A stretch of 64,000 bases of DNA from Actinomadura atramentaria DSM 43919 (GTDB lineage Bacteria; Actinomycetota; Actinomycetes; Streptosporangiales; Streptosporangiaceae), in NCBI RefSeq assembly GCF_000381885.1, contig NZ_KB907214.1:339987-403986 (forward strand). The letters run 5' to 3'. How positions within the stretch are numbered: position 1 is the first letter of the stretch; the number at the start of each line of letters is the position of its first letter. Below are positions 44,308-53,214 of this stretch, one piece after another. The position numbers and the translations under genes are program-made. The notes below the pieces were generated by a model. The model saw only the letters and a program-made list of their open reading frames with translations. It searched no databases and was not told the DNA's origin.

Positions 44308-45036
44308 ATGCGGGTCGGTTCGCGCCGCAACAAGCACGTGGGAGCGCCGAAGGTGGCGTCCGCACCGCAGGAACGGTCCCGGCCCGCCGCGCCGCCCGCG
44401 CCGCCGGACGAGGCGGCCCGCCGCCGCGAGCGTTCGCAGCGGCGGCAGCGCGAGGCCGCCGACCTCAAGCGCGCCCGCCGCCGGTCCCGCAAGCGGCCGC
44501 GGCCCGCGGGCTCCGACCGGGCCGCGCGCGAGCACCGCTCCGCGCTCGTGGTGATGGTGATGACGCTCGGCCTGCTGATCGCGGCCGTCGCGGTGACCGG
44601 CGGCGTGCTCGCCTCGCGGATGCGCGAGAAGCCGATCACGCTCGCGTCGCCGCTGCTGGTCTACCCGGTGACGCAGACGACGCCGGGCCAGTGCCCGAAC
44701 GGCACGCAGGGCATCACCGGCACGGCCGTCGCGGGCCTGACCTGCTACCAGCTCGCGCAGGGCATCACGATCCGCAAAGTGACGGAGCTGCGCGTGCAGA
44801 AGGCGCGGCAGTCCGGCGCGTACGATGTGGCGATGACGCTGCGCTCGGCGGACCGGGACGCGTTCGCGAAGCTGACGCGCGCGATGGTGGGCCGCGACCT
44901 GGCGTTCGTCGTCGGGACGCAGCTCATCACGACGCCGCGCGTCGACATGCCCATCTCGGACGGCAAGATCGTCATCACGGGCCCCCCGAACCGCGACAAC
45001 GCGAACCTCCTGGCCCGCCAGCTCCGCGGCCGCTGA
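44308..45036 (+). CDS. Membrane protein with SecDF P1-head-like domain
   Basis: 242 residues from the ATG at 44308 (GGGAGGTGACG upstream). A highly basic N-terminus of 75 residues (RRRERSQRRQRE, KRARRRSRKRPR), one membrane helix at about 80-102, then an external domain ending RAMVGRDLAFVVGTQLITTPRVDMPI and IVITGPPNRDNANLLARQLR, matching the head subdomain of SecD P1. It lacks the SecD transport helices, so it is a stand-alone head protein, possibly aiding exported proteins. Two Cys (QCPNG, TCYQL) may pair outside. Confidence 0.7.
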   Translation: MRVGSRRNKHVGAPKVASAPQERSRPAAPPAPPDEAARRRERSQRRQREAADLKRARRRSRKRPRPAGSDRAAREHRSALVVMVMTLGLLIAAVAVTGGVLASRMREKPITLASPLLVYPVTQTTPGQCPNGTQGITGTAVAGLTCYQLAQGITIRKVTELRVQKARQSGAYDVAMTLRSADRDAFAKLTRAMVGRDLAFVVGTQLITTPRVDMPISDGKIVITGPPNRDNANLLARQLRGR

Positions 45037-45072
45037 CCCACCGTGCAGGCCCGCCGCCCCCACCGGGCGGGG

Positions 45073-45933
45073 TCAGGTGGGGAGGGTTTCGCCTTGGGCG
45101 GCCTGGATTTCGAGTTCTACGCGGAGGCGCTCGCCGACCGCCGCGACACCCGCTTCCAGAATCTGGTTGTAGCGGATCGCGAAGTCCGTCCGGCGGAGCG
45201 TCGCGGTGGCGCGGAAGGCGGCGCGGGTGCCGCCCCACGGGTCCGGGCCGACGCCCAGGTAGGTCAGGTCCAGGTCGACGGGGCGCGTGACGCCGTTGAG
45301 GGTGAGCCGGCCGTGGACCGTCCAGCGGTCGCCGCCGCGCGCCGTCAGCCCGTCGCCCGTGTAGGTGATCTCGGGGTGGGCGGCGGCGTTGAGGAAGTCC
45401 ACCGAACGCAGGTGGTCGTCGCGGAGCCTGGTGCCGGTGTCGATGCTCGCGGCGTCGATGCGGGCGGTGACGGTCGAGCGCTCGACGGGGTCGGCGACGT
45501 CGATGCGGCCGCCGAACGACGCGAACCGGCCCCGCACGCTGGACAGCCCGAGGTGCTGCGCGACGGCCGCGACGCTGGAGTGCGCCGGGTCGATCGTCCA
45601 CGCGCCGGGCGGCGGCAGCTCGACGCCGCCCGCGCGGGCGAGCACGACCGTACCGAGGTCGGCGGTGCCCGACGCGGTGACGATCACCGTCCGGGCGGAC
45701 GGCTCGTAGCCGAGCGCGGTGACGATGGCGGTGTACGTCCCGGCGGGCGGGGCGGGGGCGGCGGCGCGGCCGTCGCCGCCTGCGCGGACGCGGGCGGCCT
45801 GCCGCCCGGCCCGGTCCGTCAGCGTGACGACGGCGTGCGGCACCGCCCAGCCGTCGCGGGTGCGCACGGCGGCGCGCAGCCCGCAACGGTCGTCCCCGCC
45901 CGCTTCTCCGCCTGGTCCCGTGCCTGCTTCCAT
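45073..45933 (-). CDS. YceI-family protein with N-terminal carboxypeptidase-regulatory-like domain
   Basis: 286 residues, ATG with GAGGGGAG upstream. Residues 15-95 form a CarboxypepD_reg-like beta sandwich (GWAVPHAVVTLTDRAGRQ, GTYTAIVTALGYEPS). Residues 105-280 form a YceI lipocalin-like barrel (WTIDPAHSSVAAVAQHLGLS, VRGRFASFGGRIDV, HPEITYTG, LNGVTRPVDLDLTYLG), which binds polyisoprenoid-like lipids in the family. No signal peptide is seen. It lies 11 bp downstream of the MFS exporter gene with the same kind of beta domain, so the two are co-transcribed and probably work on the same hydrophobic molecules. Confidence 0.8.
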   Translation of the reverse strand: MEAGTGPGGEAGGDDRCGLRAAVRTRDGWAVPHAVVTLTDRAGRQAARVRAGGDGRAAAPAPPAGTYTAIVTALGYEPSARTVIVTASGTADLGTVVLARAGGVELPPPGAWTIDPAHSSVAAVAQHLGLSSVRGRFASFGGRIDVADPVERSTVTARIDAASIDTGTRLRDDHLRSVDFLNAAAHPEITYTGDGLTARGGDRWTVHGRLTLNGVTRPVDLDLTYLGVGPDPWGGTRAAFRATATLRRTDFAIRYNQILEAGVAAVGERLRVELEIQAAQGETLPT

Positions 45934-45944
45934 GCCGGCTCCCC

Positions 45945-48764
45945 TCAGTCCTCGGGGTGGCCGAGCTCGAAGTCGTGCGCGCCGTCGCCGTCGAGCCGGA
46001 GCTCGCTCGCCACCGGCGGGTAGCCGGACGCGATGACCGTGTACCGGCCGTCGAGCAGGTCGGGGAACGCGTACTCGCCGTCCGGGCCGGTCACGGTGCG
46101 GCCGATGACGTTGCCCGCGCCGTCCAGCAGCGTGACGCCCGCGTCGCGGAGCGGCGCGCCCGACCGGTCGCGGACGGTGCCGCGCAGGTGGAGCCCGGCG
46201 GGCAGGTCCACGTCGCGCCGGGTCCGGCCGCTGCCCGCGACCTCGACGGGGAGCGCGACGGGCCGGTGCCCGTCCGCGCTGACCGCGAGCGTGTAGGCGC
46301 CCGCGGCGAGGTCGGTGAGCGCGTACGCGCCGTCCGCGCCGCTGCGGGCCGTCCCGACGACCTCGCCGCGCACGTCGGTGACGACGACGGCGGCGTCCGC
46401 GACGGGCTCGCCGCCGGTGCCCCGGACCGTCCCGGCGAGGCCGCCGCCGCCCGTGAGCAGCAGGTCGAACTCGACGGGCCGGTCCCCGACGACGAGCGTC
46501 GCGGCCTGCGGCTCGTGCCCGGCCGTCGAGGCGATCAGCACGTAGCTGCCGGGGCCGGGCGTGGGCAGCGAATAGCCGCCGTCCGGGCCGGTGACGGCGC
46601 GGCCGAGCTGCCGCCCGCCGACGTCGATGAGGGTGAGCGCGGCGGCGGCGACGGGCGCGCCGTCCGCGCCGCGCACGACGCCGCCGATCGGCGCGCCGTC
46701 CGGCCCGGCCGACCCGGGCTCCGCGACAGCCTGCGCGCTCGGCGCGAACCGCGCGGCCGACGCGACGCGCGCGCCCTGCGCCGGTGCGCCGGGCGCGGCC
46801 TGCGCGGCTGATCCACTCTGCCCAGGCGAGGTGGTCTGCGCGGCTGATCCACTTTGCGCGGGCGAGGTGGTGTGCGCGGTCTGCGCGGGCGCCGCGAACT
46901 GCGCGGTCGGCATGGGTGACGCGGTCGGCGCGGGCTGAGTCGTCTGCGCGGACGCCCCGGCCGGCGCGGGCGCCCCGGTCTGCGCGGCTGACGCGGCTGA
47001 CCCGGCTGACGCGGGTGACCCAGTCGGCGCGGGCGGCGCGGGTGACTCGGCCGGCGTGGGTGACGCGGACTGCGCGCTCAGGGCGGCTGACGTGGACTGC
47101 GCGGCGGTTGCTGTCTGGGGTGCCGTCGCGGTCGGGGCGGTGAGGGCGTCCGGTGTCCCCGTGGGCGCGAGACTCGCCGCGTGGCGGGGGCTGGGGGCGG
47201 CCTCGGCCGCGCGCTGGGCGGCGCCGCGCAACGGCAGTTCCTTCAGGCACAGCACCGCGACGAACCCGATGACCGCGACCGGCACCCCGACGATGAACAC
47301 GCTCTCCAGCGCCTTGGTGAACGAGCTGAGCACCAGCGACTGGAACGGCTCGGTCAGCCGGTGGATCGCGTCCGGCGACCCGAGGTTGCCGCTGCCCGGC
47401 GGCGGCGCGATGTGCAGCCGGTGCAGCCCGTCCGCCAGCTCGTCCTTGAGCCGGTTGTTGAGGATCGCGCCGAACGCGGCGACGCCCATCGACCCGCCGA
47501 GGTTGCGGAAGAAGGAGACGCCGGACGTCGTCGCGGCGAGGTCCTTCATGTCGGCGGCGTTCTGCGCGGCGAGGATGAGGATCTGGAGGGTGAGGCCGAG
47601 CCCCGCGCCGAGGACGGCGACGTCGATCCCGATGACGACCTTGCTGGAGTCGACGTGCAGCCGCGACAGCAGGAACATCGCCGACCCGACCAGCAGCAGC
47701 CCGGCGACGGGGAACGCCTTCCACCGGCCGAGCCGCGTGACGATCTGCCCGGACGTGGTGGAGGTGACGAACATCGCGACGACCATCGGGATCGTCATCA
47801 GCCCCGATCCGGTCGGGCTCAGCCCCTTGACGATCTGGAGGTACTGCGGCAGGTAGATCATGCCGCCGAACATCGCGATCCCGACGCACAGCGACGCGAC
47901 CGACGCGAGGACGAACGTCCGGTTGCGGAACAGCCGCGGCGGGATGATCGGGTCGCCCGCGAGCCGCTCGGCGAACACCGCGAGGACCAGGAGCACGACC
48001 GTGCCCGCGCCGAGCCCGTACGTCCACGCGGAGTTCCACGCGAACTCCTGGCCGCCGAGCGACAGCAGGAGCATGAGGACGGCGGCGGCGCCGGTGATGG
48101 TGAGCGCGCCGAACACGTCGAGGCGGGTGTCGCGGCGGACCTTCGGCAGCTTCAGCACGCGCTGGATGACGAGGAACGCGACGACGGCGAGCGGCACGCA
48201 GACGTAGAAGCACCAGCGCCAGCCGAGCCCGTCCGCGTCCACGATGAACCCGCCGAGCAGCGGCCCGGCGACGGTCGAGACGCCGAAGACCGCGCCCATG
48301 TACCCGGCGTACCGGCCGCGCTGGCGGGGCGGGACGACGTCGCCGAGGATGACCTGGGCGAGCGCGGACAGGCCGCCGACGCCGAGGCCCTGGAGGGCGC
48401 GCGCGCCGATCAGCTCGCCGATGTTCTGGGAGAGGCCCGCGCAGACGGACGCGGCGACGAAGAGGACGAGCGCCGTCTGGAACGTCAGCTTGCGCCCGAA
48501 GATGTCCGACAGCTTGCCCCAGAGCGGCGTCGAGGCCGTCATGGTGAGCAGCGACGCGCTCGCCACCCAGGAGAGCTGGTCCTGCCCGCCGAGGTCTCCG
48601 ACGATGGTCGGCAGGGCCGTGCCGACCACGGACGTGGAGATCATCGCGGTGAGCATCGCCATCATGAGCCCGGAGAGGATCTCCAGGATCTGGCGGTGCG
48701 TGTATGTGGGCGGTGTTTCCGCCCGTCCTGTCGGACTCTGCGTCCCCGTGTCCGCCTGAGCCAC
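45945..48764 (-). CDS. DHA2-type MFS exporter fused to three carboxypeptidase-regulatory-like domains
   Basis: 939 residues, GTG. Residues 25-510 are a 14-helix drug exporter (LSWVASASLLTMTASTPLWG-type motif A region, GRALQGLGVGG-like motif, motif C-like GAVFGVSTVAGPLLGG). Residues of about 520-690 form an Ala/Ser/Thr/Pro linker with SPAQSGSAAQTT-type repeats. Residues 690-935 are three beta-sandwich repeats: GGVVRGADGAPVAAAALTL, GTVRGTGGEPVADAAVVV and GTVRDRSGAPLRDAGVTL, each ending GPDG/ADG-Y followed by Y-x-L/V-IAS. With 14 helices the tail should be cytoplasmic. Divergent TetR gene upstream is the likely repressor. Confidence 0.85.
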   Translation of the reverse strand: MAQADTGTQSPTGRAETPPTYTHRQILEILSGLMMAMLTAMISTSVVGTALPTIVGDLGGQDQLSWVASASLLTMTASTPLWGKLSDIFGRKLTFQTALVLFVAASVCAGLSQNIGELIGARALQGLGVGGLSALAQVILGDVVPPRQRGRYAGYMGAVFGVSTVAGPLLGGFIVDADGLGWRWCFYVCVPLAVVAFLVIQRVLKLPKVRRDTRLDVFGALTITGAAAVLMLLLSLGGQEFAWNSAWTYGLGAGTVVLLVLAVFAERLAGDPIIPPRLFRNRTFVLASVASLCVGIAMFGGMIYLPQYLQIVKGLSPTGSGLMTIPMVVAMFVTSTTSGQIVTRLGRWKAFPVAGLLLVGSAMFLLSRLHVDSSKVVIGIDVAVLGAGLGLTLQILILAAQNAADMKDLAATTSGVSFFRNLGGSMGVAAFGAILNNRLKDELADGLHRLHIAPPPGSGNLGSPDAIHRLTEPFQSLVLSSFTKALESVFIVGVPVAVIGFVAVLCLKELPLRGAAQRAAEAAPSPRHAASLAPTGTPDALTAPTATAPQTATAAQSTSAALSAQSASPTPAESPAPPAPTGSPASAGSAASAAQTGAPAPAGASAQTTQPAPTASPMPTAQFAAPAQTAHTTSPAQSGSAAQTTSPGQSGSAAQAAPGAPAQGARVASAARFAPSAQAVAEPGSAGPDGAPIGGVVRGADGAPVAAAALTLIDVGGRQLGRAVTGPDGGYSLPTPGPGSYVLIASTAGHEPQAATLVVGDRPVEFDLLLTGGGGLAGTVRGTGGEPVADAAVVVTDVRGEVVGTARSGADGAYALTDLAAGAYTLAVSADGHRPVALPVEVAGSGRTRRDVDLPAGLHLRGTVRDRSGAPLRDAGVTLLDGAGNVIGRTVTGPDGEYAFPDLLDGRYTVIASGYPPVASELRLDGDGAHDFELGHPED

Positions 48765-48850
48765 CCTGCCCCCAGTAGCTTAATTACCTGTGTTCTGCAT
48801 ATATGTTAGGTAGCCGGGTGATTACTTGCAACTCGGGGGATAATCGGAGC
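48765..48850. promoter_or_regulatory. MFS/TetR divergent promoter
   Basis: AT-rich island. For the MFS gene (minus): TTGCAA, 17-bp spacer, TAACAT. For tetR (plus): GATAAT at 48839-48844, 6 bp before the GTG. TACCT (48785-48789) and AGGTA (48808-48812) form an inverted repeat that may be the TetR operator. Confidence 0.5.
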
Positions 48851-49480
48851 GTGACCGGAGCGCCCGTGGACGACCGCACCGCCCCGAGCCGTCCGACTTC
48901 GACGCAAATGCGGGGCGACCAGCGCGAACGCGACCGGCCCCGGCGCGACCGAGCGGCCACCCGCCGCCGCATCCTGGACGCGGCGCGCGACCTCTTCGGA
49001 ACCCAGGGTTATGACACTGTCACCGTGCGGATGATCGGGGCGGCGGCGGACGCGAACCCCGCGCTCGTCCACCGCTACTTCGGCTCCAAGGCGGAGCTGT
49101 TCGCCGAGGTCCTGGCGGGCGAGTCGCGGCTGGCGCAGGTCGTCGCCGGGGACCGGGCGGGCCTGCCGCGCCGCCTCGCGGAGCACTTCGTGCGGCAGGC
49201 GCGCGGCGGCCCGCTGTCCCCGCTCCCCCGCATCGTGGACCGCTCGGCCGGTGATCCGGCGCTGCGGCAAGTCCTGCGCGAGCATGTGGAGAACGTGCTC
49301 GTCGGGCCGCTCGCCGCGCAGCTCGGCGGGCCGGACGCCCGCGCCCGCGCGACGCTCGCCGCCGCGCTCGTGATGGGCGGCGGGCCGCTGCGCCGCCTGC
49401 TCGACACCGCGCCGCTGCACGACGACCCGGACGGCGCGACGCGCCGCCTCACGGCGATGTTCGCCGCCGCCCTCGCCTGA
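48851..49480 (+). CDS. TetR-family regulator
   Basis: 209 residues if the GTG at 48851 is used, which suits a leaderless start after GATAAT; the GTG at 48866 with GGAG is the alternative. Helix-turn-helix at about 45-90: TRRRILDAARDLFGTQGYDTV, ADANPALVHRYFGSKAELF. The C-terminal ligand domain ends LTAMFAAAL. Divergent from the exporter gene; most likely its drug-responsive repressor. Confidence 0.88.
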   Translation: MTGAPVDDRTAPSRPTSTQMRGDQRERDRPRRDRAATRRRILDAARDLFGTQGYDTVTVRMIGAAADANPALVHRYFGSKAELFAEVLAGESRLAQVVAGDRAGLPRRLAEHFVRQARGGPLSPLPRIVDRSAGDPALRQVLREHVENVLVGPLAAQLGGPDARARATLAAALVMGGGPLRRLLDTAPLHDDPDGATRRLTAMFAAALA

Positions 49481-49481
49481 G

Positions 49482-49712
49482 TCAGCGGTCCGCGACGCGC
49501 TGCTCGAACACCGCCGGGCCTGGCTGGACCTGCTGACGGGCGAGCTACGGCGCTCGGTGGACGCCGGGGAGATCGCGCTGGTCGACCCTGATCTGGCGGC
49601 GTTCCAGATCGACGCGGTGCTCGTCGCGGCGAACACCGCGCTGCGCCTCGACGGAACCGCGATCGGCAAGGTCCGCCGCGTGGTCGAAATCTTCCTGTGC
49701 CTCCCTGACGCC
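49482..49712 (+). pseudogene. C-terminal remnant of a second TetR-type regulator
   Basis: In one frame without a proper start the sequence reads LLEHRRAWLDLLTGELRRSV, DAGEIALVDPDLAAFQIDAV, LVAANTALRLDG, KVRRVVEIFL, which is typical of TetR C-terminal domains. No helix-turn-helix precedes it because the complete TetR gene ends 2 bp before. Seen: coding-like fragment. Inferred: decayed gene. The sequence after about 49712 to 49884 holds only a TAGTCT -10 for the next gene. Confidence 0.6.
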
Positions 49713-49871
49713 CCGCCGCGACAGGAGACGTCCCCACGAACACCCGCGCCGGGCGATCCGCACGGGCGGCGCTCCCCGGGAAGCCGTCCGAGTCGCCCCG
49801 GCGGGCGCGTACGCCCGGGGGCGTAGGCGGGGTCGCGACTCGCGGCGGAGGGGCGCCGGGGCGCAGCGGCC

Positions 49872-49877
49872 TAGTCT
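49872..49877 (+). promoter_or_regulatory. -10 of leaderless ABC-fusion gene
   Basis: TAGTCT lies 7 bp before the ATG at 49885, which has no ribosome site, so a leaderless transcript is likely. Confidence 0.45.
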
Positions 49878-49884
49878 GCTGGGC

Positions 49885-52344
49885 ATGCGGATCGGCGAAT
49901 GGCGGCGGTGGCTCGCGGGCGGGGCGGTCGTCGCGGTGCTCGCAACCGGCGGGGCCGTCTGGGGATTGTCGGACGGCGGCCCGCCCGTCCGCAGCGTCGA
50001 GCAGCGCGTCGCCGTCGTGGACGGCCCGCACGACGACCAGCACGTCGTCCTCGACACGACGTTCACGGCACCGCGCCGCCCCGGCCGCTTCCCGGCCGTC
50101 CTGCTCGGCCACGGCTTCGGCGGCACCAAGGCGGACGTGCGCGGCGAGGCCGAACGGCTCGCCCGCGACGGATACGCCGTCCTGACGTGGTCGGCGCGCG
50201 GCTTCGGCCGCTCCACCGGTGAGATCGCGCTGGACTCCCCCGACTACGAGGTGAAGGACGTCCGCCAGTTGATCGACTGGCTCGCGCGGCGGCCGGACGT
50301 CCGCCTCGACCGCCCCGGCGACCCGCGCGTCGGCATGACCGGCGAGTCCTACGGCGGCGCCATCGCCCTACTGACCGCCGCGTTCGACCCGCGCGTGGAC
50401 GCCGTCGCGCCCCGAATCACCTGGAACAGCCTCGCCGACGCGCTGTTCCCGGACGCGGCGGCGGGCGGCGACGCGTCGTCGGGCGTCTTCAAGAAGCTGT
50501 GGGCAGGGCTGTTCTTCTCCAGCGGCGCGGGCCGGAGCGCGTGCGGGCGGTTCCTGCCGGCGCTGTGCGAGCAGTACCAGAAGGCGGCGGAGGCGGGCCG
50601 CCCCGACGCGGAGGTCGTCGCGACGCTGCGCCGCTCCAGCCCGGCGTCGTACCCCGGCCGGATCAAGGTTCCGGCGCTGCTCGTCCAAGGGCAGACCGAC
50701 TCGCTGTTCCCGCTCGACCAGGCCGACGCGAACGCCCGGCTGATCGCCGCGACCGGCGCGCCGGTGTCGGTGGCCTGGTACCAGGGCGGGCACGACGGCG
50801 GCGACCCGGAGACCGGGCGGGTGGACGAACTCGTCCGGGAGTTCTTCGACCAGCGGCTGCGCGGCGACGGCGGCGGCCCGGCGCGCTTCACGGTGACGCG
50901 CGCGGGCGGCATCGACTCCGCCACCCAGAAGACGGTCGTCACGGCCGCGACCGCGCCCGGCTACCCCGGCACGGCGAACCGGCCGCGCGCGCTCGCGCTG
51001 ACCGGCCCCGTCCAGCCCGTCCACCGCCCGGCGGGCGGCGAGCCCGCGTCGATCTCCGCGCTGCCGGGCCTCGGCGCGCTCGGGAGCCTGGACGCGCTGG
51101 GCGGGTCCGCGCTCGCCGGGGCGGTGGACGTGCCCGGGCAGTCCGCCGTGTTCGACACCGCGCCGCTCGCGGAACCCGTCCGGCTCACCGGCGCGGCGAC
51201 CGTCCGGCTGCGGGTCGCCGGGCCGGGCGACGTGCCGCTGTTCGCGAAGCTGTACGACGTCCCGCCGTCCGGCCCGGCGGCGCCCGCGCGGCGGCTGGCC
51301 GCGCCGTTCAGCGTCGCGCGCGCCGGCGCGGGCCGGGACGTCACGGTCACGCTGCCCGCGATGGACCGCCTCTTCGACCGGGGCCACCGGTTGCGCGTCG
51401 TCGTCTCCACGACGGACATGGGGTTCGCGACGCCGCCCGCGCCCGGGACGTACCGGATCGCCGCCGCCGGGCCGCTGACCGTCCCGACCGTGCCCGCGCT
51501 GCGCGCGCCCGCGCCCGGCGTGCCCGCGTGGGTGTGGGCGCTGCCCGCCGCGGCCGTGCTCGTCGCGGCGGCGCTGCTGGCGACGGGCCGCGTCCGGCGC
51601 CGCGACTCGTTCGACCCGGAGCTGGCGGACGTCCCCCTGGAGATCACCGGGCTGACGAAGGCGTACCGCGACGGGCACCTCGCCGTCGCGGATCTGTCGT
51701 TCCGCGTCGAACGCGGCCAGGTGCTCGGCCTGCTCGGCCCGAACGGCGCCGGGAAAACGACGAGCCTGCGGATGACGATGGGCCTGATCAGGCCGGACGC
51801 CGGGGAGGTCCGCATCTTCGGGCACCGCGTCGCGCCCGGCGCGCCCGTCCTGTCGCGGCTCGGCTCGTTCGTGGAGGGCCCCGGGTTCCTGCCGCACCTG
51901 TCCGGGCGCGACAACCTCGACCTGTACTGGCGCGCGACCGGCCGGCCCGCCGACGACGCGCACCTGGAGGAGGCGCTGGCCGTCGCCGGCCTCGGCCCCG
52001 CGCTCGACCGGCCCGTCCGCGCCTACTCGCAGGGGATGCGGCAGCGGCTCGCCATCGCGCAGGCGATGCTCGGGCTGCCGGACCTGCTCGTCCTGGACGA
52101 GCCCGCGAACGGGCTCGACCCGCCGCAGATCCGCGAGATGCGCGACGTCCTGCGCCGGTACGCGGCGACGGGCCGCACGGTCATCGTGTCGAGCCACCTG
52201 CTGTCGGAGGTCGAGCAGACCTGCACGCACGCCGTGGTCATGGCGGGCGGACGGCGCGTCGCCGCCGGGCCGGTCGCGGAGCTGACCGGCGCGGGCCGCC
52301 GCCTGGAGGACGCGTTTCTGGAGATCATCGGGGAGGCGCCGTGA
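49885..52344 (+). CDS. CocE/S15-like alpha/beta hydrolase fused through a membrane helix to an ABC ATPase
   Basis: 819 residues. Signal-anchor helix 10-28; extracellular hydrolase 45-330 with LLGHGFGGTKADV, nucleophile in GMTGESYGGAI (GxSxG, Ser of GESYG), catalytic His in YQGGHDGGD; a jelly-roll domain to about 530 like CocE/X-Pro dipeptidyl-peptidases; helix 545-565; cytoplasmic ABC ATPase from 580 with GPNGAGKTTS (Walker A), YSQGMRQRLAIAQ (signature), LLVLDEPANGLD (Walker B) and SSHLL. It overlaps the permease gene as GTGA. Likely an exporter whose substrate is processed by its own outer domain, which is inference. Confidence 0.85.
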   Translation: MRIGEWRRWLAGGAVVAVLATGGAVWGLSDGGPPVRSVEQRVAVVDGPHDDQHVVLDTTFTAPRRPGRFPAVLLGHGFGGTKADVRGEAERLARDGYAVLTWSARGFGRSTGEIALDSPDYEVKDVRQLIDWLARRPDVRLDRPGDPRVGMTGESYGGAIALLTAAFDPRVDAVAPRITWNSLADALFPDAAAGGDASSGVFKKLWAGLFFSSGAGRSACGRFLPALCEQYQKAAEAGRPDAEVVATLRRSSPASYPGRIKVPALLVQGQTDSLFPLDQADANARLIAATGAPVSVAWYQGGHDGGDPETGRVDELVREFFDQRLRGDGGGPARFTVTRAGGIDSATQKTVVTAATAPGYPGTANRPRALALTGPVQPVHRPAGGEPASISALPGLGALGSLDALGGSALAGAVDVPGQSAVFDTAPLAEPVRLTGAATVRLRVAGPGDVPLFAKLYDVPPSGPAAPARRLAAPFSVARAGAGRDVTVTLPAMDRLFDRGHRLRVVVSTTDMGFATPPAPGTYRIAAAGPLTVPTVPALRAPAPGVPAWVWALPAAAVLVAAALLATGRVRRRDSFDPELADVPLEITGLTKAYRDGHLAVADLSFRVERGQVLGLLGPNGAGKTTSLRMTMGLIRPDAGEVRIFGHRVAPGAPVLSRLGSFVEGPGFLPHLSGRDNLDLYWRATGRPADDAHLEEALAVAGLGPALDRPVRAYSQGMRQRLAIAQAMLGLPDLLVLDEPANGLDPPQIREMRDVLRRYAATGRTVIVSSHLLSEVEQTCTHAVVMAGGRRVAAGPVAELTGAGRRLEDAFLEIIGEAP

Positions 52345-53189
52345 CGGCGGCGGGCGGGGCTCAGGGGTACGCGGCGCGGCGGACGCTGCCGCTGCGGGTG
52401 GAGGCGGTCCGGCAGTTCCGGCGGCGGCGGACGCTCGTCGCGTTCGGCATCCTGCTCGTCCTGCCGTGGGTGCTCGTGCTGGCGTTCCAGCTCGGCGGCG
52501 ACCCCGGCCGCGACGGCGAGCCCGGCCTCGTGACCGTCGCGACGTCGAGCGCGCTCAACTTCGCGCTGTTCGCGCTGTTCGTCTCGGCGGGGTTCCTGCT
52601 GGTCGTGGCGGTGGCGCTGTTCTGCGGGGACACGGTCGCGAGCGAGGCGGGCTGGTCGTCGCTGCGCTACCTGCTCGCCGCGCCCGTGCCGCGCGGGCGG
52701 CTGCTGGCGAACAAGCTCGCCGTCGCGCTCGCGTACGCGGCGGCGGCCGTCGTGGCGCTGCCCGCGATGTCGCTCGTCGCGGGGACGGCCGCGTTCGGCT
52801 GGGGGCCGGTCGCGCTGCCGACCGGCGGTTCCGTCCCGGCCGGGGACGCGCTCGGCCGCATGGCGCTCGTCGTCGCGTACGCGCTGGTGAGCGAACTCGT
52901 CGTCGCGGCGCTGGCGTTCCTGCTCTCGGTCACGACCGACTCGCCGCTCGGCGCGGTGGGCGGCGCGGTCGGCCTGGTGATCGTCAGCAACATCCTCGAC
53001 GCGGTCACGGCCCTCGGCGCGTGGCGCGACTTCCTGCCGACCCACTGGATGTACGCCTGGACGGACGCCCTCCAGCCCGACGTCGTCTGGACGGGCATGG
53101 CCAAGGGCGCGTCCCTGTCGGTCTCCTACGCGGTCGTCCTCCTGGCCCTGGCCTTCCGCCGCTTCCGCGTCCGCGACATCACCTCCTGA
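52341..53189 (+). CDS. ABC transporter permease (ABC-2 type)
   Basis: 282 residues, GTG overlapping the ATPase stop. Six membrane helices with VASEAGWSSLRYLLAAPVPRGRLLANK between the second and third, the ABC-2 permease hallmark. It pairs with the ATPase domain encoded just before. Substrate unknown. Confidence 0.88.
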   Translation: MTAAGGAQGYAARRTLPLRVEAVRQFRRRRTLVAFGILLVLPWVLVLAFQLGGDPGRDGEPGLVTVATSSALNFALFALFVSAGFLLVVAVALFCGDTVASEAGWSSLRYLLAAPVPRGRLLANKLAVALAYAAAAVVALPAMSLVAGTAAFGWGPVALPTGGSVPAGDALGRMALVVAYALVSELVVAALAFLLSVTTDSPLGAVGGAVGLVIVSNILDAVTALGAWRDFLPTHWMYAWTDALQPDVVWTGMAKGASLSVSYAVVLLALAFRRFRVRDITS

Positions 53190-53198
53190 CGCCGCCTG

Positions 53199-53214
53199 TG
53201 TGATGAACGTCACA
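53199..53214. promoter_or_regulatory. CRP-type palindrome
   Basis: TGTGATGAACGTCACA is a perfect TGTGA-N6-TCACA site, the Crp/Cmr-type consensus used in actinobacteria. It begins 10 bp after the permease stop and about 240 bp before the small ORF at 53457. Confidence 0.65.

Noticed and set aside
46780..47110. CRISPR-like or tandem DNA repeats in the MFS linker
   Set aside because: Irregular GC-rich codon repetition encoding Ala/Ser/Thr/Pro linker; no constant repeat and spacer lengths. No CRISPR array was seen anywhere in the window.
45073..48213. Very long minus-strand frame of over 1,000 codons spanning the YceI gene and part of the MFS gene
   Set aside because: Only its last 286 codons are coding; the rest is an Arg/Ala-rich shadow of the MFS gene, which has clear transporter motifs in its own frame.
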